A stretch of 64,000 nt of DNA from assembly GCF_003351025.1 (NCBI RefSeq), contig NZ_QPCG01000004.1, forward strand, positions 186,001 to 250,000. Direction: 5' to 3'. The notes beneath the pieces were generated by a model. It saw nothing but the letters and a program-made list of their open reading frames with translations, searched no databases and had not been told where the DNA came from. Below, piece by piece: positions 15,835-24,894 of the stretch (positions are counted from its first letter, which is position 1; each line of letters begins with the position of its first letter). Origin of the DNA: Mucilaginibacter endophyticus. GTDB lineage: Bacteria > Bacteroidota > Bacteroidia > Sphingobacteriales > Sphingobacteriaceae. Position numbers and translations under genes: made by a program.

Positions 15835-17652
15835 ATGAAAATTAAACTTTCCATATTAACGCTGCTGCTGTGTTGCTCAAGCCTTGTTTTCGCGCAGGTA
15901 AAGTTCACGGCATCGGTAAATAAAAATACCATAGGCGCGGGCGAGGTGCTTGAGGTTACCTTTTCCATCAACGCCAATGCCGATCGTTTTGCACCGCCTG
16001 CTTTTGCCGGTTTCCAGGTAGTTGGCGGGCCTAATGTATCCAACAGCATCTCCATGGTTAACGGGGTTACCTCGGCAAGCATAGCTTATGGATATGATCT
16101 TGTGCCAACCCGGGAGGGCGAAATAACCATCGGTCCGGCTACTATTATGTCGGGCGGCAGACCGTACAGTACTACCCCAATTAAAGTTAAAGTAGTAAAA
16201 GGCCAGGGCGGCCAGTCCAATCAGCAGGCTCAGCAACAAAGCAGCAATGGCCCCGATAGCCGCAATATTCAAAAAGGGCGTGTAACCGATATCTCCAAAT
16301 CGTTGTTTTTGCGCACAGAAGTTGATAAAACAACCGCCTACATGGGTCAGCAGATCATGATGAACCTGCGCCTTTATACCCGCGTTAACATTGCCAATGG
16401 CGAGCCTGAAAAAATTCCTGATCTTAACGGATTTTACAGTCGCGACATTAAAAGCAATAATCCCAACGCCCAATGGCGTACCGAAATTATAAACGGCGTA
16501 CGCTACAATGTTACCGATGTAAAGCAAACTATCCTGTTCCCCGAGCACGAGGGCAATATCACCATTGAGCCATCTATCATGAACTTTATAGTGAGGCAGC
16601 AGGCGGCATCATCGTCAGGTGATCCCTTCGACGCTTTTTTTGGAGGATATGAAGATGTAAAGTATAAAGTTAAAAGTACGCCGGTTGTCATCCACGTAAA
16701 GCCATTGCCACAGGCAGGGAAACCTGTTGAATATACCGGCGCTGTAGGCAAGTTTAATATTGAAGCCTCTCTTGATAAAAATGACGTCAAGGCTAACGAT
16801 GCTATCAATTATACTATAAAGATAAGCGGTACAGGCAACCTGAAATTGCTTAAACCGATAAGCCCGAATTTCCCGGCTGATTTTGAGAAGTACGAACCCA
16901 AAATTACCGATACCATTACCGAAAATGCCAGCGGTTCATCGGGTAACAGGAAATACACATACTTGCTTATCCCAAGGCACCAGGGCGATTTTACTATCGA
17001 CCCTATTAAATTCGCTTACTTTAACCCGGCTACCGGCAGATACGTTTCTTTAACCACCCAGGCTTTCCACATCAAGGTAGCTAAAGGTACGGGCGATGGC
17101 AGCAACGTTACTGCCTTTTCAAACGCTGGCAAGCAGGACGTTAAAGTGCTGAGCAATGATATCCGTTACATTAAAACCAGCACCGAATTAAACGAGGTGG
17201 GCAGTGATTTTTACGGATCTGGTCTGTATTATTTCCTGCTGATATTTGGTCCGGCAGGTTTCCTGGGGGCTTTGGTTTATGGTAAATGGCGTGATAAAAA
17301 CAATGCCGATGTGGTAGGTTTGAAAAGCCGCAAGGCGGGCAAGGTGGCCGCCAAACACCTGGCCAGCGCCAAACAACAACTAAACGATAAAAAAGCGTTT
17401 TACGAGAACCTGTTCCGTGGTTTATATGGCTATCTGAGCGATAAGCTTAATATCCCTTATTCTGACCTTAACCGTGAAAAGATAGCAGAGGAATTAAAAG
17501 CCCGCTCGCTTGACGAAAGTCTGATTAACGAGATGCTTGACACGCTTGACCTTTGTGAAATGGCACGTTACGCACCGGTATCGGGCATTACCGAGCAACA
17601 GGTGTTTGATAAGGCCCAGAATATGATCAATAACATTGAAAATAAAATATAA
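15835..17652 (+). CDS. batD: BatD, oxygen-tolerance membrane protein
   Basis: A 605-residue protein with a signal peptide (to about residue 20, VFAQ), a large periplasmic part made of Ig-like beta domains (21-460), one membrane helix near 463-483 (YYFLLIFGPAGFLGALVYGK) and a cytoplasmic helical tail that ends in a DUF58/TPR-like helical bundle. This matches BatD of the aerotolerance cluster. It starts 23 bases after batC; batE follows after a single base. The partner and function at molecular level are unknown. Confidence 0.92.
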   Translation: MKIKLSILTLLLCCSSLVFAQVKFTASVNKNTIGAGEVLEVTFSINANADRFAPPAFAGFQVVGGPNVSNSISMVNGVTSASIAYGYDLVPTREGEITIGPATIMSGGRPYSTTPIKVKVVKGQGGQSNQQAQQQSSNGPDSRNIQKGRVTDISKSLFLRTEVDKTTAYMGQQIMMNLRLYTRVNIANGEPEKIPDLNGFYSRDIKSNNPNAQWRTEIINGVRYNVTDVKQTILFPEHEGNITIEPSIMNFIVRQQAASSSGDPFDAFFGGYEDVKYKVKSTPVVIHVKPLPQAGKPVEYTGAVGKFNIEASLDKNDVKANDAINYTIKISGTGNLKLLKPISPNFPADFEKYEPKITDTITENASGSSGNRKYTYLLIPRHQGDFTIDPIKFAYFNPATGRYVSLTTQAFHIKVAKGTGDGSNVTAFSNAGKQDVKVLSNDIRYIKTSTELNEVGSDFYGSGLYYFLLIFGPAGFLGALVYGKWRDKNNADVVGLKSRKAGKVAAKHLASAKQQLNDKKAFYENLFRGLYGYLSDKLNIPYSDLNREKIAEELKARSLDESLINEMLDTLDLCEMARYAPVSGITEQQVFDKAQNMINNIENKI

Positions 17653-17653
17653 C

Positions 17654-18415
17654 ATGATGAAGCGCATTATATACTTACTGCTCATCATCGTTATGCCTGT
17701 ATGTGCATTAGCTAACGATGGAGCTAACGTCCTGTTAAAAAAAGGGAACGATCAGTACGCCAAAGGCCAGTACAAGGAAGCCATAACCACCTACCAAAAA
17801 ATTGTGGATGACGGGCACCAGTCGGCCCTGGTTTATTATAACCTGGGCAATGCCTATTTTAAAAATGAAGATGTGCCCTCGGCACTGCTTTACTATGAGA
17901 AGGCGCATAAACTTTCGCCCGGCGATGAGGATATCAATTTCAATATCCAGTTTGCCAATCAAAAAACAACCGATAAGATAGAAGCCGGTACCGAGTTTTT
18001 CATCACCAAATGGTGGCACTCGTTTATTCTTCGCTTTTCGTTAACAACCTTAGCTGTGCTCACCGTTCTGCTAATTATTGCAGGCTCGGCTTTGCTTGTA
18101 GTCTACCGGTTTACTAATTCTGTAGGGATTAAAAAATGGTCGTTTTATTCTGCTTTGGTGGTATTGCTTTTAGGCTTTGCAAGCATGTTTGTAGCAAGTC
18201 GGCAAGATCAATATTTTGATGCGCACCATGGCGCTATTATTTTCAGCACATCGGTAAATGTAAAAAGTGCTCCAACGCCTAACGCCAAAAATCTGTTCCT
18301 GATCCACGACGGAACCAAGGTTGAAATTCTGGAAGATAACAACGGCTGGATGAAGATCAGGCTGGCCAGCGGCAACGAAGGCTGGATCAATGCTTCGGAT
18401 GCTAAGGAAATATAG
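17654..18415 (+). CDS. batE: BatE, TPR and SH3-like protein
   Basis: A 253-residue protein: signal peptide to about residue 20 (ALAND), two or three TPR units (22-95), two membrane helices (about 115-140 and 150-175) and a C-terminal bacterial SH3-like domain (about 190-250: VNVKSAPTPNAKNLFLIHDG). I chose the ATG at 17654, one base after the batD stop; an in-frame TTG at 17636 would overlap batD and spoil the signal peptide. It ends the operon. SH3-like domains often bind peptidoglycan or peptides. Confidence 0.88.
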   Translation: MMKRIIYLLLIIVMPVCALANDGANVLLKKGNDQYAKGQYKEAITTYQKIVDDGHQSALVYYNLGNAYFKNEDVPSALLYYEKAHKLSPGDEDINFNIQFANQKTTDKIEAGTEFFITKWWHSFILRFSLTTLAVLTVLLIIAGSALLVVYRFTNSVGIKKWSFYSALVVLLLGFASMFVASRQDQYFDAHHGAIIFSTSVNVKSAPTPNAKNLFLIHDGTKVEILEDNNGWMKIRLASGNEGWINASDAKEI

Positions 18416-18717
18416 TTTTTGAGGAGGTGAAAGGATATTGGAGGAGGCGAAAGGATAAAGGTAAAAGGCAAAAGGTTTTCCTTACAATTGCTGTCCGTAG
18501 ACTCTGTCTACGGACAGCAATGCCTGTAGTTTGCAACTACAGGCTGCTAATGGTCGTCACTGGTCGAAGTTACGCTATCGCTAAACTTCGACCTAAAATC
18601 GTGGAAGCATTCTGCTTCCGTGGATCATCAAATATAACTATTGGGTTAAGCTGGAAGCTTAACCTATTTTAGATCCAAGTTACGCTATCGCTAAACTTGA
18701 ACCAGTACTGGTATAAT
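18416..18717. repeat. Cluster of six short hairpins
   Basis: Within 18488-18699 six separate inverted repeats follow one another. Stem and loop sizes: 15 bp/3 nt (18488-18520), 10/3 (18522-18544), 10/12 (18562-18593), 7/3 plus wobble pairs (18600-18622), 9/3 (18644-18664) and 6/12 (18676-18699). All core stems are perfect. The two 12-nt loops are identical, ACGCTATCGCTA. Before the cluster (18421-18476) lies a purine-rich stretch with GAAAGGATA repeats. There is no gene in the gap. Confidence 0.85.
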
Positions 18718-19593
18718 TTAAACCCTGTTTTTTTCCAGCAACTCCAATACATCCTCTTCAGTGCCTGTAAAAGGGCCCGATGATTCAATCTTAAAGCTGG
18801 CCATGGCGGCGGCAAACTCGCCGGCCTCCTGGAAGCCTTTGCCTTTAGCGCGCTGATAAAGATAACCGGCCATATAGGTATCTCCACAACCGGTAGCGTC
18901 AACTACTTCTGACGGTTTATATGCCGGGATCTGGTAATAAACACCATCGGTATAAATAACCGACCCCATGCTGCCCAGTGTAACCACAACTTCATTAACC
19001 CCCCATTCGTTCAAAACTTTGGCGCCTTCGTGGATATCAGTGATACCAGTCAGCACTTCCATCTCGTGTTCGTTCACTTTCAGGATGTGGATGTGTTGCA
19101 GGGCTTCACGCTTTTCTGGCCAGTCGATAGGCACCACGTTCTTATCTTCTACTTTACGCAGGTAACCCTGGGCATCAAGTGAAAGCTTGCCACGTTGTGC
19201 AAGCCCTTTTATAAAATCTACAGAGATATCATCGGCCAGCAGCGGACCTAAATGATAAACGTCAGCCTTAATTTCGTCGAGCTGCTCAATAGTGAAAGGA
19301 TCGGCTTTTTGAAGTACACGTTGAGTACGGTGATCCTGGTTAGCAGAGTAAATATTTTCAAAGTAAACCGTTTCGCCGCCTGTTGTTGCATGTACCTCGA
19401 TACCTTTGCCGCGGAGTTTTTCAACCACAGGCATCTCGCTTAAAGCAAGCGAAGTAACCAGCGTGTAACTCACGTCCATATTACGAATGGCGTTTGAAAA
19501 ATAAAAAGAAGTACCGCCAGCCATGTGTTTCACCGCTTGCGGTGTCACCACTTTATCTAACGTAATATGCCCTACACAACAAATATCGTACAT
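18718..19593 (-). CDS. PfkB-family sugar kinase
   Basis: A 291-residue ribokinase/PfkB-type kinase that would phosphorylate a sugar or nucleoside with ATP. The C-terminal signature DATGCGDTYMAGYL contains the catalytic Asp and the anion hole (GCGD, where most members have GAGD). The N-terminal GGTSFYFSNAIRNM corresponds to the substrate-binding GG motif. The length fits the family. The substrate cannot be assigned. It has a well-formed promoter of its own and stands apart from the upstream glycosyltransferase gene by 132 bp. Confidence 0.9.
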   Translation of the reverse strand: MYDICCVGHITLDKVVTPQAVKHMAGGTSFYFSNAIRNMDVSYTLVTSLALSEMPVVEKLRGKGIEVHATTGGETVYFENIYSANQDHRTQRVLQKADPFTIEQLDEIKADVYHLGPLLADDISVDFIKGLAQRGKLSLDAQGYLRKVEDKNVVPIDWPEKREALQHIHILKVNEHEMEVLTGITDIHEGAKVLNEWGVNEVVVTLGSMGSVIYTDGVYYQIPAYKPSEVVDATGCGDTYMAGYLYQRAKGKGFQEAGEFAAAMASFKIESSGPFTGTEEDVLELLEKNRV

Positions 19594-19646
19594 GAAAATT
19601 CCCTTATTATGATTTGATACTCAGCCTTTATTATTAAAACAAACGG

Positions 19647-19676
19647 CAAATGTAAGAAATAGGATTTTGTGTACAA
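19647..19676 (-). promoter_or_regulatory. Promoter of the PfkB kinase gene
   Basis: On the minus strand TTG (19676-19674), a 19-nt spacer and TACATTTG (19654-19647) match the Bacteroidota promoter consensus exactly. The leader to the ATG at 19593 would be about 45 nt. Confidence 0.7.
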
Positions 19677-19725
19677 GAAGTTATCTGTTTTGTGACAGGG
19701 AAATCACTTTAAGAATTTTATCAAT

Positions 19726-20889
19726 TTATACCGTGCTCAACACATCTGCACCCGCCATTTCGGCCAGATCATCAAAATATACGGATGCCAGGTGCTCCCA
19801 GCTTAAGCGACTGCTGTATTGAAGGCCTTCTTCAATAAATTGTTCCCTCAGGCTATTGCTCTTAAGCAGTAATTCAATCTTTTCAATATAGCAGGTGGCA
19901 TCATAAGGTTCGCATTTAAAACCATTAATGCCCTGCTCTATAAAATCTTTTGAACCACCGCCATCGGCAATAACACAGGGCACTCCCGACGCCATGGCCT
20001 CAAGTACTACGTTGCCGTAAGCTTCAGATACAGAAGGAAACAGGAACAAGGTTGACGACGCGTATAAAACCGAAAGCCTTTTATGATCTACCTTACCGGT
20101 AAATACCGCGTTCGGCATTCTGATCTCGCAAACCTTGCGCGCAACACCATCGCCGGCAATTATAAAATTAACTTCGGGGTGGCGGTCCTGCATCAGGGTG
20201 TAGATCTCAAACAAGGTCTCCAGGTTTTTTTCCCAAACCAAGCGGCTTGCAAACAAGATGATGGGATTATCATTACCGGTTAACGAGCGCAGGCTACTTT
20301 TATGCCGGGGTGAAAACAGGCGGGTATCTATACCCCTCTGCCATAGCTTCATGCGATAGGTGTCAATCCCCATATCAATCAACTCATCCTTCATAGTAAC
20401 AGAAGGCACATATACCTGGTCGCACTGATTATAAAAAGCCTTATGGCTGTCGGTCATCATCTGCTTAACCTTATTGATCAGGAACGGGGTATGTTTCAGA
20501 TAATAATCGATATAGGAAATAAAATGCGTGTGATAAATGCTGATAACCGGCAAACCATGCTGGGTAGCATATCTTAGCACGAAATTGCCCAACAGCGATG
20601 GTGTGGCGATATGCACTATATCGGGCGAAAAACTATTTACTTCTTCTGTTAATTCGCTCATTACCAAAGCGGGGATAGCCATGGTATACCCGGTATTTAT
20701 AGGTAATGTTAAAGCCGGGACTTTTAATGATCCAAAACCCGCTATGCTATCCGGACCAGCGCCGTATACAAACAGAAATTCAAAAATATCACGGTCAATT
20801 CGTTTAATGAGCTGATACATGGTGCGTACTGCACCGTCAAAATCTTCAATAAGTATCTCGGCAAAAAATGCTACTCTGATCTTTCTCAT
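19726..20889 (-). CDS. Glycosyltransferase, GT4 type
   Basis: A 387-residue GT-B fold glycosyltransferase. The N-terminal domain begins MRKIRVAFFAEILIEDFDGA with the donor-side loop; the C-terminal Rossmann domain has FLFPSVSEAYGNVVLEAMAS with the EX7E catalytic/nucleotide motif and GVPCVIADGGG. It would move a sugar from a nucleotide-sugar donor, probably to a lipid; similarity of the layout to mannosyl- and digalactosyl-type enzymes is only general. The upstream phosphodiesterase gene ends 22 bases before it, so they probably share a transcript. Confidence 0.9.
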   Translation of the reverse strand: MRKIRVAFFAEILIEDFDGAVRTMYQLIKRIDRDIFEFLFVYGAGPDSIAGFGSLKVPALTLPINTGYTMAIPALVMSELTEEVNSFSPDIVHIATPSLLGNFVLRYATQHGLPVISIYHTHFISYIDYYLKHTPFLINKVKQMMTDSHKAFYNQCDQVYVPSVTMKDELIDMGIDTYRMKLWQRGIDTRLFSPRHKSSLRSLTGNDNPIILFASRLVWEKNLETLFEIYTLMQDRHPEVNFIIAGDGVARKVCEIRMPNAVFTGKVDHKRLSVLYASSTLFLFPSVSEAYGNVVLEAMASGVPCVIADGGGSKDFIEQGINGFKCEPYDATCYIEKIELLLKSNSLREQFIEEGLQYSSRLSWEHLASVYFDDLAEMAGADVLSTV

Positions 20890-20911
20890 CTTATTGACTG
20901 ATTAGAGGTTA

Positions 20912-21760
20912 TTACTTCGTGTTCACTTTCGCGTATCTTACAGGATCCGGCCCTGTCATCAGAAACTCCCTTAGTTCGGCCAATTTATCGGTGTTGATCA
21001 AGTCTACCTCGCACTCAAGTAAGGCTTTCCATACTTCCTTATTTTCTGGCGAAGCCCACAGCCTTACCCGTTTTTTATGGTGATGCGCTGCGGCTACATA
21101 ATCACGGAGCAGTTGTTTCTGATCTTCAGGCATAGGGCCTTTGCCTGTCCAGCTGATCAGGCGCGAATATTTGCAGCTTGCCGTTTTATAAACAGTATTT
21201 GAAAGCGTATCGGTATGTACCTGCATCAGGTCTTCATCAATAAAAGCATAACGTTGCTTTTGCGCCTGAAGCATTTTATAAGGCTTGTTGCCTGTAATTA
21301 CAATGGTTACGCTCCCTTCTGTTATATTGCCGTTATTATAACTTGATAACATCGGCGCATAACGCTTTAACACCTCAGATAGCTTTGCGTAGGTCTTTTC
21401 CGCATCAGATTTAATATCGATCATCAGGGTAACTGGAGCAAGCGGATATACTACCTCCCTGTTTTTACCCTCGTAACAATTAAACAATGGCATTAAGTAC
21501 AGTTGCTCCAGGGTACGCTTTTTTTGAAAAGCAGGAAGCATATGTGCAACCAGCAATTCGTCGTCGCGCAGGTAAATATCGGCTTCAACGTTTTGGAAGC
21601 CGTTATCCAGGGCATCATACAGAGGCCGGTTGTGCCAGTAATCATTATGGGCGAAACCTTTGGAGAGGGGATTATTTTGAGCCTGGCAGGTAATGGCTCT
21701 GAAGGCAAGGATAACAAAAAACAGAAATTTCAGGTGCTTGTGGCAAAATGCTGCTTGCAT
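20912..21760 (-). CDS. Secreted glycerophosphodiester phosphodiesterase-like protein
   Basis: A 282-residue exported protein of the PI-PLC/GDPD-like TIM-barrel superfamily. After a signal peptide (ends near CQAQ) it has GFAHNDYW (first catalytic His), NVEADIYLRDDELLVAH (metal-binding E-x-D and second His). Family enzymes hydrolyse glycerophosphodiesters. I chose the ATG at 21760 because it starts the signal peptide; a TTG at 21784 in frame is less likely. It sits just upstream of a glycosyltransferase gene, consistent with lipid or envelope metabolism. Confidence 0.8.
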   Translation of the reverse strand: MQAAFCHKHLKFLFFVILAFRAITCQAQNNPLSKGFAHNDYWHNRPLYDALDNGFQNVEADIYLRDDELLVAHMLPAFQKKRTLEQLYLMPLFNCYEGKNREVVYPLAPVTLMIDIKSDAEKTYAKLSEVLKRYAPMLSSYNNGNITEGSVTIVITGNKPYKMLQAQKQRYAFIDEDLMQVHTDTLSNTVYKTASCKYSRLISWTGKGPMPEDQKQLLRDYVAAAHHHKKRVRLWASPENKEVWKALLECEVDLINTDKLAELREFLMTGPDPVRYAKVNTK

Positions 21761-21967
21761 CGTAATTTGTATTTGTTGATGCAAATTTAACCCTCCTATG
21801 TGTACAGGCAGTTATGTCATGGTAAAGTAAAACCACCTCATGTTTTAATTTTTTGTAAATGAGTTAACATTTTCATCACATTAAAATATACAAATCCACA
21901 CTTTTCGATTAAGGCTGATTCACATTAAATCTGCATTTTATAAACAGGTGTTAACAAGCTATGTAGA

Positions 21968-22846
21968 TTAGCTAAGGATGAGCCCGGCAAGCTGCTGCCA
22001 GTTATTGGCTTTTTGCAGAAGCACCAACAGCTCCGAAATAAGCCCAAATATATCGGCTACGCTTTTACCCTCCTGCCTTAAATACCTAACCGATGCTGAG
22101 CCTGCCGACTTGGATAGTTTTTTTCCATGCTCTTCCAGCAACAAAGGGTGATGGTAAAATACGGTACTACTAAAAGCCGCTTTACCCATCATGGTAGCTA
22201 ACTGAATCTGAGCCAATGTTGATGCCCATAGATCTTCACCTCTTACTATCAGATCAACCCCATAAAACAAATCATCAATAATCGAAGTAAGCTGATAGGC
22301 AGGGAAGCCGTCTTTTTTGCGCACAACAAAATTGTTCATTTCGGCAGGCAATGGTGTTTGAATTATTGTGCCGTCATAATTCTTCAACTCCAATGTTGTT
22401 GTATTATCGGTACGTAAACGCCAGCTTGCTTCGGGAGTGTTTAGCGGGATCTGTTTATTTAAACAGACGCAGTTTCCGGCTTCGATGAGTTGCTTCCGCG
22501 AGCAGGTGCAGGCAAAAACAAAACCGCTGGCGGCTAATTGCTCAAGAGCATCGTTGTACAGTTGCATCCGGTGCATTTGTGAAAAACGAGCTTCAAAATC
22601 ATCCGCATCCCGTGGCCCCTCATCCCAGGGAATCCCTAAAAACCGAAGTGTGTCAAAAATATCGGTCAAATATTCTTGGTTAACCCTCGCGCGGTCAAGG
22701 TCATCAATTCTCAATAAAATTTTAGCGCCATGTTTGCGGGCCAGCGCCGCGGTAATGGAAAAGGACAAGATATTGCCAACATGCAAAAACCCGCTTGGCG
22801 TTGGCGTAATGCGGGTTTTATTAAAATGTATCGGGGCGTTTGTCAA
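21968..22846 (-). CDS. gluQ: Glutamyl-Q tRNA(Asp) synthetase
   Basis: A 292-residue truncated glutamyl-tRNA synthetase paralog that attaches glutamate to queuosine in the anticodon of tRNA-Asp. HIGH-type motif appears as PSGFLHVGN and KMSKS-type as KLSKS. The zinc site CTC...CVC (CTCSRKQLIEAGNCVC) is diagnostic for this family, and the anticodon-binding domain of GluRS is missing, as expected. No ATG fits: the TTG at 22846 gives MTNAPIHFNKTRITPTPSG, the right N-terminus; another TTG at 22897 would add 17 odd residues. Stand-alone gene. Confidence 0.9.
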   Translation of the reverse strand: MTNAPIHFNKTRITPTPSGFLHVGNILSFSITAALARKHGAKILLRIDDLDRARVNQEYLTDIFDTLRFLGIPWDEGPRDADDFEARFSQMHRMQLYNDALEQLAASGFVFACTCSRKQLIEAGNCVCLNKQIPLNTPEASWRLRTDNTTTLELKNYDGTIIQTPLPAEMNNFVVRKKDGFPAYQLTSIIDDLFYGVDLIVRGEDLWASTLAQIQLATMMGKAAFSSTVFYHHPLLLEEHGKKLSKSAGSASVRYLRQEGKSVADIFGLISELLVLLQKANNWQQLAGLILS

Positions 22847-22928
22847 TTTTGTTAATGATTGATGAATGGCCCAAGATACAAAAGCAAGAGAAATCAACCA
22901 ATAAGGCTATATCAATGGAAAATAGTCC

Positions 22929-23060
22929 TGAAATTTAGGGGGCACCTACGGAGCCAAAATTCATTATATAATCGAGCTATAAACATGGTACTCCTACGGA
23001 GTTTTCAGAAGCGTCCTGCACTCCGTAGGAGTACCATGTTTATAGAAAAGCAGAAACAAA
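22929..23060. repeat. Nested inverted-repeat element (ATGGTACTCCTACGGAG type), copy 1
   Basis: An inner perfect 25-bp inverted repeat has arms at 22977-23001 and 23021-23045, core word TACTCCTACGGAG. It is enclosed by an imperfect outer pair (GGCACCTACGGAGCC near 22940 and GGCTCCGGAGGTGCC near 23065-23080). A second copy lies at 26565-26720. Confidence 0.75.
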
Positions 23061-23092
23061 ATGCAGGCTCCGGAGGTGCCTCCTATAAACCA

Positions 23093-23836
23093 TTAGGCCA
23101 ACAAGGTGCCGCCGTCAACAACCAGATTAAGCCCGGTTCCAAAGCTTTGCTTCATCAAGTACACAAAAGCAAGGGCAACATCATCCGCGTGGCCAACACG
23201 ACCGAGCAGCAGCGTGTTTTTTGCCCAGTTGTAAAGGCCTTCTTTATCCTCGGCAGGCATACTGTCCCACAGGTTGGTATCAATTACCCCTGGCACAACA
23301 GCATTAACACGTATTGGAGCAAGTTCAACAGCCAGAGCCCTTACCAAACCTTCCATAGCGCCACAAATGCTACTTGCTATTGACCAGCCCGCGGCAGGCC
23401 TTGTTCCCGCCGTACCACCAGTTAAGTTTACCGAACCTCCTTCGTTGATAAAAGGCGTGCCGTACTTAACGGCAGCGTACGCTCCCCAGTAACGGAGATT
23501 AAAAAATTTACGGGCAGCTTCAATATCGGTTTGATCGATATTATTTAGGTTAAGATTTTCAGCGGCGGTGTAAACCAGGTGATCGAACTTACCGGCCTGC
23601 TCAAAAAATGCTTTTATATTTTCTTCGTGCGATAGATCTACGGCGTAGCCTTCGGCACCTTCAGGCAATTGGCTTAATGCGTTATTAATCTTGCTTTGAT
23701 TACCTGAAACTATGACAACTTTAGCACCCTCTGCAGCAGCAGCCTTTGCTGTAGCGAAGCCTATACCTGTACTGCCGCCCAATATAATTACCCTTTTGCC
23801 ATTTAATGACGATCTGTTTTCAATTTGATTGCTCAT
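23093..23836 (-). CDS. SDR-fold oxidoreductase with atypical active site
   Basis: A 247-residue short-chain dehydrogenase/reductase fold protein. The cofactor loop GGSTGIGFA is intact and VNAVVPGVIDT marks the end of the core. The usual catalytic YxxxK is absent: the region reads GWSIASSICGAMEGLVRALA, with Ala and Cys where Tyr and Lys should align. Some SDR subfamilies also lack it, so it may be a reductase with another mechanism or a binding protein. I start at the ATG at 23836; upstream in-frame codons to 23899 add a poor N-terminus. It is divergent from another SDR gene. Confidence 0.85.
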   Translation of the reverse strand: MSNQIENRSSLNGKRVIILGGSTGIGFATAKAAAAEGAKVVIVSGNQSKINNALSQLPEGAEGYAVDLSHEENIKAFFEQAGKFDHLVYTAAENLNLNNIDQTDIEAARKFFNLRYWGAYAAVKYGTPFINEGGSVNLTGGTAGTRPAAGWSIASSICGAMEGLVRALAVELAPIRVNAVVPGVIDTNLWDSMPAEDKEGLYNWAKNTLLLGRVGHADDVALAFVYLMKQSFGTGLNLVVDGGTLLA

Positions 23837-24026
23837 GATGTTTATTCTTTTTTTAGACATCACAAATTTCCCCCGTAAAAAACCGGTTCCACTTACCATT
23901 TGGTAAAAAACGAAATAAGAATTGATTTCTTCACAGAGTGCTGTTTATACAAAACGTCGAACAGCTTTATGTATAAATGTATCAGTTTTCATTACATCTG
24001 TATAAATCTGGCTGTTAACCACCGGC

Positions 24027-24034
24027 TAACTTTG
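24027..24034 (+). promoter_or_regulatory. Candidate -7 promoter box for the SDR gene
   Basis: TAACTTTG matches TAnnTTTG, 22 bases before the ATG at 24057. The word TGTATAAAT occurs twice upstream (about 23970 and 24000), a possible activator or repressor site. Confidence 0.5.
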
Positions 24035-24056
24035 CTTTATCAAAAAACACAAAACA

Positions 24057-24875
24057 ATGGCAAAAACAATTTTCATAACAGGAGCATCACGCGGATTTGG
24101 CAAGATCTGGACAGAAGCATTTTTAAAACGCGGCGATAAAGTAACGGCTACCGCACGTGACATCAGCTCACTTAATGACTTGGTAGAAAAATATGGCGAC
24201 AATATACTGCCGATACAACTGGATGTTAATGACCGCGATGCTGATTTTGCAGCAGTAAAAAAAGCGAAAGAGCACTTTGGCAGTATTGATATACTTATTA
24301 ATAACGCAGGCTATGGTCTGTTTGGCGCTGTGGAAGAAACAAGCGAAAAAGAAGCCCGCGAACAAATGGAGACTAACTTTTTTGGCCTGCTGTGGTTAAC
24401 CCAGGCGGCAATACCTTTTATGCGCGAACAAGGGCACGGCCATATCATCCAGTTGTCGAGTGTGCTGGGCGTAGTAGCGGCCCCTATTTTAGGAATTTAC
24501 AATGCGTCGAAATACGCGGTGGAGGGATTAAGCGAAACGTTGGCGGCAGAAGTAAAGGGCTTTGGCATCAAGATTTCCCTGGTAGAGCCTAACGGTTTTT
24601 CAACGGATTGGGGCAGCGCTTCCGCGGTACATTCAACCGCTTTGCCACAATACGATCAAATGAAAGCTGATCAGCAGGCCCGCTTTACTGAAGACTTCTT
24701 TGGTTATCCCGAAGCTACAACCGATGCTATATTAACGCTTATAGATAGCGAAAACCCTCCGCTTCGTTTATTCCTTGGTAAAATAGCTTTACCATGGGTA
24801 AAACAAGTTTATAGCGCCCGTTTAGCTGAATGGGACCAATGGAATGATGTAGCTACAGCCGCTCATGGCCATTAA
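24057..24875 (+). CDS. Short-chain dehydrogenase/reductase
   Basis: A 272-residue classical SDR oxidoreductase. The cofactor motif is TGASRGFG, the NNAGYG motif follows near residue 82, and the active site is complete: Ser in QLSSVLG and YNASK (Tyr and Lys near 158-162). It would use NAD(P)H to interconvert an alcohol and a ketone or aldehyde; the substrate is unknown. The next gene encodes an AraC regulator 74 bases downstream, a common local regulator for such genes. Confidence 0.92.
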   Translation: MAKTIFITGASRGFGKIWTEAFLKRGDKVTATARDISSLNDLVEKYGDNILPIQLDVNDRDADFAAVKKAKEHFGSIDILINNAGYGLFGAVEETSEKEAREQMETNFFGLLWLTQAAIPFMREQGHGHIIQLSSVLGVVAAPILGIYNASKYAVEGLSETLAAEVKGFGIKISLVEPNGFSTDWGSASAVHSTALPQYDQMKADQQARFTEDFFGYPEATTDAILTLIDSENPPLRLFLGKIALPWVKQVYSARLAEWDQWNDVATAAHGH

Positions 24876-24894
24876 TATGACCCACAATAATTAA

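Noticed and set aside
15877..16548. Long minus-strand reading frame of 223 residues
   Set aside because: It lies wholly inside batD on the other strand, lacks a recognisable domain, and batD is clearly the real gene.
18427..18672. Plus-strand frame of 81 residues over the hairpin cluster
   Set aside because: It is formed by the hairpin stems; the repeated palindromes explain the sequence better than a protein.
18488..18699. CRISPR array
   Set aside because: The units are hairpins of different sequence and spacing, without a constant repeat or spacers, and there are no cas genes.
22859..23383. Plus-strand frame of 174 residues
   Set aside because: It runs through a palindromic repeat and then antisense to the SDR gene; composition is not protein-like.
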